Shown: piece after piece, positions 44,310 through 51,805 of the stretch | Layout of the letters: every line of letters begins with the position of its first letter | Position numbering within the stretch: the first letter of the stretch is position 1 | Translations under genes and position numbers: made by a program | The notes under the pieces: generated by a model | The model's input: only the letters and a program-made list of their open reading frames with translations | Database searches by the model: none | What the model was told of the DNA's origin: nothing | Assembly (NCBI RefSeq): GCF_927798115.1 | Contig: NZ_CAKMMG010000001.1 | Location: 682,001-746,000 of the forward strand | Length of the DNA: 64,000 nt | Reading direction: 5' to 3' | Source: Paenibacillus auburnensis | GTDB taxonomy: Bacteria > Bacillota > Bacilli > Paenibacillales > Paenibacillaceae

Positions 44310-44364
44310 ACTACTAAGACTATTCCTATTTGAGGAATAGGGGAATGAGAAAGCAATAAGTTAC

Positions 44365-44378
44365 TGAAAGCGATAACA
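44365..44378 (+). promoter_or_regulatory. cre (CcpA) site
   Basis: TGAAAGCGATAACA matches the consensus TGNAANCGNWNNCA at every defined position. It lies ~55 bp after the -10 element and 47 bp before the start codon, where CcpA would act as a roadblock. Confidence 0.6.
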
Positions 44379-44425
44379 ATGCCGCAAAATTGAATCAACA
44401 ATCTAAATCTCCGGGAGGCAATCAT

Positions 44426-45409
44426 ATGAATTACCGCAAGCTTGGAAATACCGGTCTATCAGTCAGTGAAGTCAGCTTTGGCACTTGGGCCATTGGCGGC
44501 GACTGGGGGACAAGCCGGGACGAGGACGGACTGAAGGGGCTGTCACTCGCAATCGAACAAGGTGTGAATTTTTTCGACACTGCTGACGTTTACGGTTCTG
44601 GACATGCCGAAGAGCTGCTAGCCAAGGCTACCAAAGGTAAGGAAGATCAAATACATATTGCCACGAAGTTTTGCCGTGCCGGCGATATTCATGATCCTGA
44701 AACTTACTCGAAGCACATGGTTAGTGAGTATGCTGAACAAAGCCTGCGCCGTTTACAGCGTGAAGCGATTGATCTGTATCAGATCCATTGCCCGCCGATT
44801 GAGATTCTGCGGGATGGAAGTGTATTTGCTGTATTGGATCAATTAAAGGCAGAAGGAAAAATCCGCAACTACGGCGTAAGTGTTGAAACAATAGAAGAGG
44901 GTCTGCTATGTCTGGAGTACCCGGGTGTAGAATCGCTCCAGGTTATCTTTAACCTGTTCCGCCAGCAGCCTGCGCTTGAACTGCTGCCGCGGGCAGAAGC
45001 TCAGGGAACCGGGATTTTGGTACGTCTGCCGCTTGCCAGCGGGCTTCTTACCGGGAAGTTTGGGAAGGACAGCACCTTCCAGCCGAATGATCACCGCAAC
45101 TTCAATGCAAACGGCGAGCAGTTCAATGTCGGGGAGACCTTTGCCGGACTGCCGTTCCCCAAGGGTGTAGAGCTGGCGTCCCAACTGGAGTGGATCAGCG
45201 AAGGACGGGGCAACATGGCTAGAGCCTCGATGCGCTGGATTCTTGATCATTCTGCAGTCAGCTGTATCATACCAGGCTTTAAGAATGAAGCTCAGGTTAC
45301 TGATAATCTGGCGGCGGGGGAAGTATCATCCTTCACAGCTGAAGAAATGCAGCGGTTGAGCCGGTTTTACAGTGACGATGTAGCTCCACACATCCGCGGG
45401 GGTGTATAA
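44426..45409 (+). CDS. Aldo/keto reductase
   Basis: A 327-residue NADPH-dependent TIM-barrel reductase. Catalytic Asp and Tyr are in FFDTADVYG (residues ~44-52), Lys in ATKFCR, and His in YQIHCPP, where the usual His is preserved; the C-terminal NADP-binding part has CIIPGFKNEAQVTDN. Such enzymes reduce aldehydes such as methylglyoxal. MerR-type promoter and cre site upstream suggest induction by aldehyde or thiol stress with catabolite control. ATG follows GGGAGG, so the upstream in-frame ATG at 44390 is rejected. Confidence 0.9.
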   Translation: MNYRKLGNTGLSVSEVSFGTWAIGGDWGTSRDEDGLKGLSLAIEQGVNFFDTADVYGSGHAEELLAKATKGKEDQIHIATKFCRAGDIHDPETYSKHMVSEYAEQSLRRLQREAIDLYQIHCPPIEILRDGSVFAVLDQLKAEGKIRNYGVSVETIEEGLLCLEYPGVESLQVIFNLFRQQPALELLPRAEAQGTGILVRLPLASGLLTGKFGKDSTFQPNDHRNFNANGEQFNVGETFAGLPFPKGVELASQLEWISEGRGNMARASMRWILDHSAVSCIIPGFKNEAQVTDNLAAGEVSSFTAEEMQRLSRFYSDDVAPHIRGGV

Positions 45410-45418
45410 GCGCAAGTT

Positions 45419-47383
45419 ATGACAAGAAATACAACCATTGGTCTGCTCGCTCATGTCGATGCGGGAAAAACAACCTTTGCAGAGCAATTGCTCTACCATA
45501 CGGAGGCAATCCGCAGCCGGGGGCGGGTAGACCATAAAGATACTTTTTTAGATACGCATGACATTGAAAAAGCGCGCGGGATCACAGTATTTGCCGATCA
45601 GGCTGAATTTAGCATGGGAGATTCACGTTACTTTTTGTTGGACACGCCCGGTCATGTCGATTTCTCGCCGGAGATGGAGCGCGCACTGCAAATTCTCGAC
45701 TATGCCGTGGTCATTGTAAGCGCCGTTGAGGGAGTAGAAGGACACACAGTAACGGTATGGCAGCTGCTTCGGCGGCATGACATACCGACTTTCTTTTTTA
45801 TCAACAAAACTGACCGTACGGGCGCCGATCCGCAGCGGGTACTAGCAGAAATCCGCCAGCAGCTTACCATAGATGCCGTTATGCTGCCTGACCTGGAAGC
45901 TGCCGGAGCTGGAGAAGAACTTCAGGCGTTTATGGCTGAACGCGATGAACAGCTGTTCGAAGCTTATCTCGGCGGAAGCCTAAATGATTCTGCATGGCAG
46001 GAAGCGCTCATCACGATAGTCAAACAAAATAAGATCTTCCCGTGTATGGCAGGTTCTGCGCTGCTGGATGTTGGTATAGATTGCTTTCTCCGAAATCTCG
46101 AAGCATTAACAAGCACCGGATATGATCACCGTCTGCCATTTGCCGGGAGGGTCTATAAGATCCGTCATGATGAGAGAGGTACACGGATTACCTACATTAA
46201 AGCGCTGCAAGGCGTACTCAAAGCTAGAGAGGAATTGGCTTACGGCCCGGCGAGGGAACGGGTCTCCGAGCGGATTACCGGGATCCGCAGAATTTACGGG
46301 GCAAAGGCAGCTGCTGCAGATTGGGGGGCTGCCGGTGAACTGTTTGCAGTTACGGGACTAACAGCTGCCATGCCTGGCGAAGGCGTTGGGGCGTTACAGG
46401 ATCACCTGGGCAGCGAGCTGATTCCGACTTTGAAAGCTAAAGTGAATTTTGCACCGCCAGTCCACCTTAAGGAAGTGCTTCATGCCTTCCAGCAGCTAGG
46501 TGCAGAAGACCCGTCACTAAATGTCAGCTGGGACGAAGCGCTGCAGGAGCTGCATATTCATGTTATGGGACAAATCCAGCTGGAGATTCTGGACCAGATT
46601 CTGCGCGAACGGTTTCGTATTCCGGTGACCTTCGGCGATCCGGAAATTCTGTATCTGGAGACGATCAACAATACGGTTTACGGCTGCGGCCATTTTGAGC
46701 CGCTAGGACATTATGCAGAGGTGCATCTTAAGCTTGAACCCGGCGAACGAGGCAGCGGAATCTCTGTTTATAATGAGTGTCATCCTGATGACTTATCTGT
46801 CGGTTACCAGCACCAGATTGTGCAGCATCTTAAGGATAACGGCCATCACGGCCTGCTTACCGGATCACCGCTGACCGATCTGCGCATCACGCTGCTAAAC
46901 GGAAGAGCCCATAATAAGCATACCTCCGGCGGGGATTTCCGGGAAGCGGCTTATCGCGCCTTACGACAAGGGCTGGAGCAGGCGGAGAATATATTGCTGG
47001 AGCCGGTTTATGATCTCAAGATCAGGATAAATACCGATTATGTGGGCAAAGTAATGGCAGATATCCAGCAGGCAAGCGGAAGCTTTACGGCACCAGAGGT
47101 AACAGAGCAGGCTGCAATTATTACCGGTACAGTACCGGTTGCGACATTTATGAACTATTCGGTCAGACTAGCCTCAATGACACAGGGCAAAGGTTCCTTG
47201 TCGCTAAGGGTGGCCGGGTATCAGAACTGCCATCAGGCGGAGAGTGTGATTGAGCACAAACAGTATGATAAAAATGCGGATCCGGCTTATAGTTCAATTT
47301 CGATTTTTTGTTCGAAAGGACAGGCCTATTCGGTTCCCTGGGATGAAGCAGAGCGGCATATGCATGTAAAGCTACAGCGGTAA
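45419..47383 (+). CDS. TetM/EF-G-like translational GTPase
   Basis: A 654-residue GTPase with EF-G domain order. G1 is AHVDAGKTT (residues ~11-19), G2 the ARGITV segment, G3 DTPGHVDF, G4 NKTD. Domains II and III follow, then IV and V-like parts. It is closest to the TetM/Otr(A) ribosomal protection group and its uncharacterised relatives, not to the housekeeping EF-G, which is longer. Domain IV/C-terminus (YDKNADPAYSSISIF) differs from TetM, so tetracycline protection is not certain. It begins 10 nt after the reductase and may be co-transcribed. Confidence 0.85.
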   Translation: MTRNTTIGLLAHVDAGKTTFAEQLLYHTEAIRSRGRVDHKDTFLDTHDIEKARGITVFADQAEFSMGDSRYFLLDTPGHVDFSPEMERALQILDYAVVIVSAVEGVEGHTVTVWQLLRRHDIPTFFFINKTDRTGADPQRVLAEIRQQLTIDAVMLPDLEAAGAGEELQAFMAERDEQLFEAYLGGSLNDSAWQEALITIVKQNKIFPCMAGSALLDVGIDCFLRNLEALTSTGYDHRLPFAGRVYKIRHDERGTRITYIKALQGVLKAREELAYGPARERVSERITGIRRIYGAKAAAADWGAAGELFAVTGLTAAMPGEGVGALQDHLGSELIPTLKAKVNFAPPVHLKEVLHAFQQLGAEDPSLNVSWDEALQELHIHVMGQIQLEILDQILRERFRIPVTFGDPEILYLETINNTVYGCGHFEPLGHYAEVHLKLEPGERGSGISVYNECHPDDLSVGYQHQIVQHLKDNGHHGLLTGSPLTDLRITLLNGRAHNKHTSGGDFREAAYRALRQGLEQAENILLEPVYDLKIRINTDYVGKVMADIQQASGSFTAPEVTEQAAIITGTVPVATFMNYSVRLASMTQGKGSLSLRVAGYQNCHQAESVIEHKQYDKNADPAYSSISIFCSKGQAYSVPWDEAERHMHVKLQR

Positions 47384-47407
47384 TTCCTGAAGCATGCAAA
47401 GTAATCA

Positions 47408-47421
47408 GGACATATGTCCTT
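47408..47421. promoter_or_regulatory. 14-bp palindrome, candidate Crp/Fnr-type site (NUDIX side)
   Basis: AGGACATATGTCCT, a perfect dyad repeated exactly at 47978-47991. A TACTCT hexamer at 47444-47449 begins 29.5 bp from the dyad centre, the spacing seen at the other copy, which suits class II activation of the NUDIX gene. Confidence 0.6.
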
Positions 47422-47485
47422 TTCTCAGCAACGGATATTGCTTTACTCTTAGAAAGAGCAAAGTCAAGATTCGGAGGGGATTTCC

Positions 47486-47887
47486 ATGACTGCAATGATA
47501 GACAAGATAGCCTGGATTCACATCGTTGAAGGGAAAGTATTAAGTGCACGTTCCAACGGTAAGGACACCTATTATTTTCCCGGCGGCAAGCGTGAAGCGG
47601 GTGAAACCGACAACGAGACCTTAATCCGCGAAATCGAAGAGGAATTAACGGTCCATATTCAGCCGGATACCATTCAGCTGTTCGGCAAATTTGCCGCAGC
47701 AGCCCACGGTAAAGAGGCAGGGGTACAGGTCCAAATGACCTGTCTGACTGCGGATTATAGCGGAACGCTTGCTCCGGCAGCGGAAATCGCTGAACTGGCC
47801 TGGCTGAGTTATAAAGACAGAGACAAGGTTTCCGCTGTCAGCCAACTTATTTTTGACCAATTGCATGAAATGAAGCTGCTCCTCTAA
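47486..47887 (+). CDS. NUDIX hydrolase
   Basis: A 133-residue NUDIX enzyme. The Nudix box runs from GGKREAGETDNETL to REIEEEL (residues ~33-55), with the full G-x5-E-x7-R-E-x2-E-E pattern. It should hydrolyse a nucleoside diphosphate-linked compound; the substrate is unknown. ATG follows GGAGGGG. The palindrome at 47408 places it in the same putative regulon as the Crp/DMT genes downstream. Confidence 0.9.
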   Translation: MTAMIDKIAWIHIVEGKVLSARSNGKDTYYFPGGKREAGETDNETLIREIEEELTVHIQPDTIQLFGKFAAAAHGKEAGVQVQMTCLTADYSGTLAPAAEIAELAWLSYKDRDKVSAVSQLIFDQLHEMKLLL

Positions 47888-47907
47888 TTGGATGTTAACC
47901 AGATATG

Positions 47908-47944
47908 GCCCGTTTCAGCCTGTTAAGGCTTGAAGCGGGCTTTC
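47908..47944 (+). terminator. Terminator after the NUDIX gene
   Basis: GCCCGTTTCAGCCT and AGGCTTGAAGCGGGC arms form a long imperfect stem followed by TTTC. Confidence 0.65.
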
Positions 47945-47977
47945 GTCTACTTATGGCAGATTAGTAAATTTCAGTTT

Positions 47978-47991
47978 AGGACATATGTCCT
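47978..47991. promoter_or_regulatory. 14-bp palindrome, candidate Crp/Fnr-type site (DMT side)
   Basis: AGGACATATGTCCT, identical to 47408-47421. TTTAAT at 48014-48019 is a plausible -10; with a start near 48026 the dyad centre would be at about -41.5, as for Crp/Fnr class II activation. Confidence 0.65.
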
Positions 47992-48053
47992 TCACGGATT
48001 ACGCCGGATGTCATTTAATTAAAGCAGAGAACACATAGAGGAGAGAGAAGCAT

Positions 48054-48479
48054 ATGAAAGGAATTATATTTGCCTTTATTGCAGGAGCGTGCATTACGCT
48101 GCAAGGGGTCGCAAACGCGCGAATTAGCCAGGATATCGGCACATGGCAGGCGGCGACAATAACCCAGCTTACCGGTTTTATTATGGCGCTGGTCATTCTG
48201 CTGTTTGTACGGGATGGAAAGAAACAAGGCTTGAAAAAAGTTAAACCTTTATATCTGACGGGAGGCGGACTGGCCGCATTCATTATTTTCAGCGAAGTTA
48301 CCGCCATTCAGAACATTGGAGTCACCTTTACCATATCTGCGCTGCTGATTGCCCAGCTGTTTTTGACCTTCCTGATCGATATTAACGGCTGGTTTGGTGT
48401 AGCTAAACAAAAAATGCGGCTACCCCAGTTCCTTGGCATCGGGATGATGATTGCCGGTGTCATTATTCTCAAATTCTGA
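48054..48479 (+). CDS. DMT-superfamily transporter, YdcZ/DUF606 type (1)
   Basis: A 141-residue, four- to five-helix membrane protein of the YdcZ/DUF606 group of the drug/metabolite transporter superfamily. The family opening is seen (FAFIAGACITLQGVANARIS) and the GVTFTISALLIAQLFLTFLID segment matches. It pairs with a second family member at 49235, with a Crp/Fnr regulator gene between them, so the two half-size proteins may form a heteromeric carrier. Substrate unknown. Confidence 0.87.
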   Translation: MKGIIFAFIAGACITLQGVANARISQDIGTWQAATITQLTGFIMALVILLFVRDGKKQGLKKVKPLYLTGGGLAAFIIFSEVTAIQNIGVTFTISALLIAQLFLTFLIDINGWFGVAKQKMRLPQFLGIGMMIAGVIILKF

Positions 48480-48505
48480 GACCCAGCCGGAGGTGAAAAT
48501 CTGCG

Positions 48506-49204
48506 ATGAAAGAAATTAAAGACCGCCAGCAGATAGATTCCTATATGAAGGATCAACAGCTGGATGCGATTTTTACCGGACCCTTAGGTGAGCATTTATC
48601 GCTCTACAGTTTTGATCAGGGAGAGTATATTTGTTCCAAAGGTGACCCATCAGGAACGCTGTATATATTAGTAAAGGGTAAGCTGAAGATTTACACGACA
48701 ACTGCCGAAGGTAAAACCTTAATCATCTCCTTTAAGACACCGCTTGAGTTGATTGGGGATGTTGAATATATTCAGGGGACTGAGATGATAAATACGGTTG
48801 AAGCTGTATCCCCAGTGCATATGCTCGGTATCTCATACGTCTGGCTTCAGAAACATGGCAAGAATAACCCCGCGCTGCTACAGTTTTTGCTGGAGATTAT
48901 CACGCTAAAGTTTTACCGTAAATCGGATTTTCTGAGTCTCAATCTAATGCATCCGGTGGAGGTGCGGCTGGCCAGTTACCTGCTGTCGATCAGCTATGAT
49001 GAATCAGATCCTTCATTTACCGGTCAGCTTAAGACAATTAATCTGGTGGATACGGCCAACTTTATCGGCACCAGCTATAGACATTTGAACCGGGTACTGC
49101 AGAAATTTTGCCGGGACGGATTAACCGAACGCAGCAAAGGGCTCATCCTTGTAAAAGACCGGAAAGGGCTTAGCGCCGTGGCCCACCGAAATATTTATGA
49201 ATAA
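48506..49204 (+). CDS. Crp/Fnr-family regulator (YeiL-like)
   Basis: A 232-residue regulator: N-terminal cyclic-nucleotide-type beta-roll (~25-125; GEYICSKGDPSGTLYILVKGKLKI), then a C-terminal helix-turn-helix (VDTANFIGTSYRHLNRVLQKF, ~180-200). There is no Fnr-style N-terminal Cys cluster. A probable ligand or redox response is unknown; family context recalls YeiL. It lies between the two DMT genes and is the obvious candidate to bind the AGGACATATGTCCT dyads. Confidence 0.87.
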   Translation: MKEIKDRQQIDSYMKDQQLDAIFTGPLGEHLSLYSFDQGEYICSKGDPSGTLYILVKGKLKIYTTTAEGKTLIISFKTPLELIGDVEYIQGTEMINTVEAVSPVHMLGISYVWLQKHGKNNPALLQFLLEIITLKFYRKSDFLSLNLMHPVEVRLASYLLSISYDESDPSFTGQLKTINLVDTANFIGTSYRHLNRVLQKFCRDGLTERSKGLILVKDRKGLSAVAHRNIYE

Positions 49205-49234
49205 CTAATTCGTAACATAAGGAGTTTTTGCAAA

Positions 49235-49735
49235 ATGATACTTGGACTATTATTGGCTTTATTCGCGGGATCGCTGGTAAGCCTGCAGAATATTTTTAAC
49301 AGTAAAGTGAATGAACATACGGGATCATGGACCACGACAACACTGGTTTTGGGCATGGGCTTCATCGCTTCCCTGATTATGGGACTGATCACTCAAGGAA
49401 CTGGCATGTTCACACTGCAGCATATGCAGGCGTGGTATTGGTTCAGCGGAGTTATCGGTGTGGGGGTTGTAATCTGTCTCGTGCAAGCTACCAAGCTGCT
49501 GGGAGCTACTTACGCAATTTCGATTGTACTAACATCCCAGCTGGGTTTCGCGCTGTTATGGGATTCACTGGGATGGCTGGGTCTGACTAAGGTTCCGTTC
49601 TCCCTCAATCAGCTGCTGGGTGTTCTGGTCATCGTTGGCGGTATTCTAGTATTCAAATTAGGCGGAGGCCGTGAGGCTGAGCCAGAGGATAAAGTTAAGT
49701 CTGGCCAGCGGCGGCAGGCCCTGCATATGGACTAA
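49235..49735 (+). CDS. DMT-superfamily transporter, YdcZ/DUF606 type (2)
   Basis: A 166-residue paralogue of the gene at 48054, with four to five hydrophobic segments and the same landmarks (LLALFAGSLVSLQNIFNSKVN; ATYAISIVLTSQLGFALLWD). A charged C-terminal tail (~150-166) is extra. ATG follows AAGGAG. It ends the DMT-Crp-DMT group; terminator at 49751. Confidence 0.87.
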   Translation: MILGLLLALFAGSLVSLQNIFNSKVNEHTGSWTTTTLVLGMGFIASLIMGLITQGTGMFTLQHMQAWYWFSGVIGVGVVICLVQATKLLGATYAISIVLTSQLGFALLWDSLGWLGLTKVPFSLNQLLGVLVIVGGILVFKLGGGREAEPEDKVKSGQRRQALHMD

Positions 49736-49750
49736 TGAATCTTAACCTGA

Positions 49751-49797
49751 ATAAGCCAGAGCCTCCTGAATCCCAGGTAGCTCTGGCTTATATTTTT
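49751..49797. terminator. Terminator between convergent units
   Basis: ATAAGCCAGAGC and GCTCTGGCTTAT (12-bp perfect stem) followed by ATTTTT. Confidence 0.85.
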
Positions 49798-49817
49798 GTG
49801 TCATACGGCGCTGCCGG

Positions 49818-50864
49818 CTACACTTGTCCCAGCGAAGCTGCTTTGCTGCCGTGAAGCAGGCTTTTCCACTTCGCGTATACCGCCCATGCCTCGCCATTGT
49901 CGAGCAGATGCTTGCAGGTGTACACGCCTTCTTCAATCGAATTCACCTTGCCGGCCAGATGGAGTCTGACTCCGCCATTTAGCAGGGTCTGGTTGTAAAA
50001 GGCCATGTGCCCGCCGCCCTGAAGAACCTCCTCCGCAGTTTGCAGTTGGCGCAGGGCCGTCCATTCCAGCTCAGGAACTTCCGTTTCCAGCCCAAGGGAC
50101 TCCGGATCGATGATATCCAGCTGGGCCTGGCCGCCAGTGATCGTGTATACCCGGTTTGGACGGTCGATGTAGAGATCCTCGGAGCCTTCAACCCCCTGGA
50201 CAATCAGTCCTTTTTGATACCCGAGCTTAATGATCAGTCTGGAGAGACGGTCAAATACGGTATTATGATAAATCCCGAATACGATATAAGGGGAGCAAGA
50301 ATAGTCAATCAGCTTCTCTGCGGTATTCAGGATGGTTCTCATTCCGATATCCTCTCTTAGGGGGCGGAGGGCACCGAGCGGGGGACACCAGTCTTCTGCT
50401 TTGGCGAACAGCACGCCGCTGCCGGCTGCCGCTTCAATGGCATCAGCCTGTGTTAGCCTCGCGATATCTATGCCGGACTCCTGAATCATATCCTGCAAGG
50501 TAACGCCCCATTTTGGGGGAAGACAAGCTGTACCATGCAGGGTAACCGGCACACCTGCAGCGGATAGCAGAAAAGCTGTTGGAAAAGTTGCGATGAAGGA
50601 ATGCTTCCGCCCGTCATAAGGTCCTGCGCAATCAAGTCCCTGCAGCACCGGTTCACGGCGGGCAAGCTTACGACTGACGGCTACAAAAGCTTCTAGCTCT
50701 TCAATACTCTCCAGCTTGATCCGTTCAGCGATCAAAAAGGCTCCGATCTGCACAGGAGAGGCCGTCTGCCCTAGGATCGCTTCTGCTGCAATGAGCGCTT
50801 CATCGTAGCTCAAATCCCGCGCGCCGCGTTTGCCTCTGGCGACTTCTTTTAGAATATTAATCAT
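49818..50864 (-). CDS. TrpD2/YbiB-like glycosyltransferase-family protein
   Basis: A 348-residue protein of the anthranilate phosphoribosyltransferase fold: helical N-terminal domain (DLSYDEALIAAEAILG, QIGAFLIAERIK) and a large alpha/beta domain. The PRPP-binding GTGGD motif of TrpD is replaced by AGPYDGR (residues ~80-87), and the usual HGN is TLHGTACL, so ordinary TrpD activity is unlikely. YbiB-type proteins with such changes are described as nucleic-acid binding. It is in an operon with the ANTAR regulator (12-nt gap, SD AAGGAGA). Confidence 0.82.
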   Translation of the reverse strand: MINILKEVARGKRGARDLSYDEALIAAEAILGQTASPVQIGAFLIAERIKLESIEELEAFVAVSRKLARREPVLQGLDCAGPYDGRKHSFIATFPTAFLLSAAGVPVTLHGTACLPPKWGVTLQDMIQESGIDIARLTQADAIEAAAGSGVLFAKAEDWCPPLGALRPLREDIGMRTILNTAEKLIDYSCSPYIVFGIYHNTVFDRLSRLIIKLGYQKGLIVQGVEGSEDLYIDRPNRVYTITGGQAQLDIIDPESLGLETEVPELEWTALRQLQTAEEVLQGGGHMAFYNQTLLNGGVRLHLAGKVNSIEEGVYTCKHLLDNGEAWAVYAKWKSLLHGSKAASLGQV

Positions 50865-50876
50865 GTCGGATTCTCC

Positions 50877-51473
50877 TTAAGTTTGATCCTGCAGCAGCTG
50901 ATAGACTTTGACGATGGATGTAGCTACATCCACCATACGTTTACGTTCGTTCATCGCCTGCTTACGTAAAAGGTCGTAGGCTTCGGATTCACTGATGTTT
51001 TTGGCTTTGGACAGAATGCCCTTGGCCATATCGATCCATTTGCGTTCCTCGATCCGCGCAAGCAGCTGTTCCTTCTCTTTCAGCCACTGATGGCGCTCAA
51101 AGCACTGTCTGGAGCTGAAATGAAGAATCCAATGTATCTCCTGGGCCTGCATAGAAGGGGAGAGAATACCATCCACCATAATATCATCACCGCAGGCAGA
51201 GACGGATAAGTTTGCGGTAGATGAGGTGCACCACCACAGAACAGGGGCGATTTTGTGCCGGATAAGCTTTTCTCTCCAGAGATTAATCTCGGTAATCGGC
51301 ATATTCAGAATGAAGGCGTCAATATCCCGGATCATTCCAGCAGCCTGCTCCTGGTCAGTGGCTACACCGACTACATACCCGCAGGACTTAAGAATGCCTT
51401 CCGGACTCTGTGCTGAGCGAGTCTCTATGTCGTTCTCTGTTTTGCCGTTATGAATCAAGAGCAGGGAATGCAT
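50877..51473 (-). CDS. ANTAR-domain antitermination regulator (NasR/NasT-type)
   Basis: A 198-residue protein: a degenerate receiver-like N-terminal domain (residues 1-~120; motif DIDAFILNMPI in place of the phospho-Asp region) and a C-terminal ANTAR RNA-binding domain (~130-195; ERKWIDMAKGILSKAKNISESEAYDLLRK with the key AKGIL and AYDLLR elements). ANTAR proteins stabilise a two-hairpin antiterminator in the leader of nitrate/nitrite genes, and just such a leader lies before the divergent nirB. The start is ATG after AAAAGGAG. Confidence 0.9.
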   Translation of the reverse strand: MHSLLLIHNGKTENDIETRSAQSPEGILKSCGYVVGVATDQEQAAGMIRDIDAFILNMPITEINLWREKLIRHKIAPVLWWCTSSTANLSVSACGDDIMVDGILSPSMQAQEIHWILHFSSRQCFERHQWLKEKEQLLARIEERKWIDMAKGILSKAKNISESEAYDLLRKQAMNERKRMVDVATSIVKVYQLLQDQT

Positions 51474-51542
51474 AGCTTGACGCTCCTTTTAGATCGTAAT
51501 GATCGAGGCATAATAGCTGAAGTGTACCGCTAATTGATTAGA

Positions 51543-51559
51543 TGTTATATTATATAACA
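51543..51559. promoter_or_regulatory. GlnR/TnrA box 1
   Basis: TGTTATAT-T-ATATAACA, a perfect 17-bp palindrome matching TGTNA-N7-TNACA. It lies between the ANTAR gene and nirB, probably near -50 for the leftward unit. Confidence 0.8.
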
Positions 51560-51605
51560 CAAAACACCCTGTTTTGTCGATGGATTTAATAAATAAAAAT
51601 TTATA

Positions 51606-51622
51606 TGTCATCATTATTGACA
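51606..51622. promoter_or_regulatory. GlnR/TnrA box 2
   Basis: TGTCATCATTATTGACA matches TGTNA-N7-TNACA at all defined positions. Its end is the -35 hexamer of the nirB promoter, so binding here could block RNA polymerase or contact it directly. Centre-to-centre distance from box 1 is 63 bp, six helical turns. Confidence 0.78.
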
Positions 51623-51646
51623 TTTAGCGAGGTGCTGTAGTATAGT
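51617..51646 (+). promoter_or_regulatory. Sigma-A promoter of nirBD
   Basis: Consensus TTGACA (51617-51622) and TATAGT (51641-51646), 18-bp spacer. Predicted start near 51653 leaves a ~150-nt leader. Confidence 0.75.
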
Positions 51647-51672
51647 CGATTTAACAAATTCATTATTACGGC

Positions 51673-51771
51673 GAGTACAACGATGTATTCGGTCGAAGCG
51701 GCAATGGCGCCTGCTCTCACAATATCGCAACGGGAAAACTATTTTTCCGGGCGGGGTGAAGCGGGTTATTT
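51673..51771 (+). promoter_or_regulatory. ANTAR-responsive antiterminator/terminator leader of nirB
   Basis: P1: GAGTAC and GTATTC with hexaloop AACGAT (51673-51690). Then a 6-nt linker. P2: AGCGGC and GCCTGCT (one bulged T) with hexaloop AATGGC (51697-51715). Both loops have A1 and G4, the ANTAR recognition signature. The right arm of P2 (CCTGCT, 51710-51715) also begins the left arm of a terminator stem pairing with GTGAAGCGGG (51756-51765), followed by TTATTTCTG. P2 and the terminator therefore exclude each other. Confidence 0.82.
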
Positions 51772-51805
51772 CTGTTGTCTACATGGAGAGGGGAGAGAGA
51801 GACAT

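Noticed and set aside
51683..51805. N-terminal extension of NirB from ATG 51683
   Set aside because: This segment is the ANTAR hairpin/terminator leader; ATG 51806 has the proper SD and starts at the usual NirB N-terminus.
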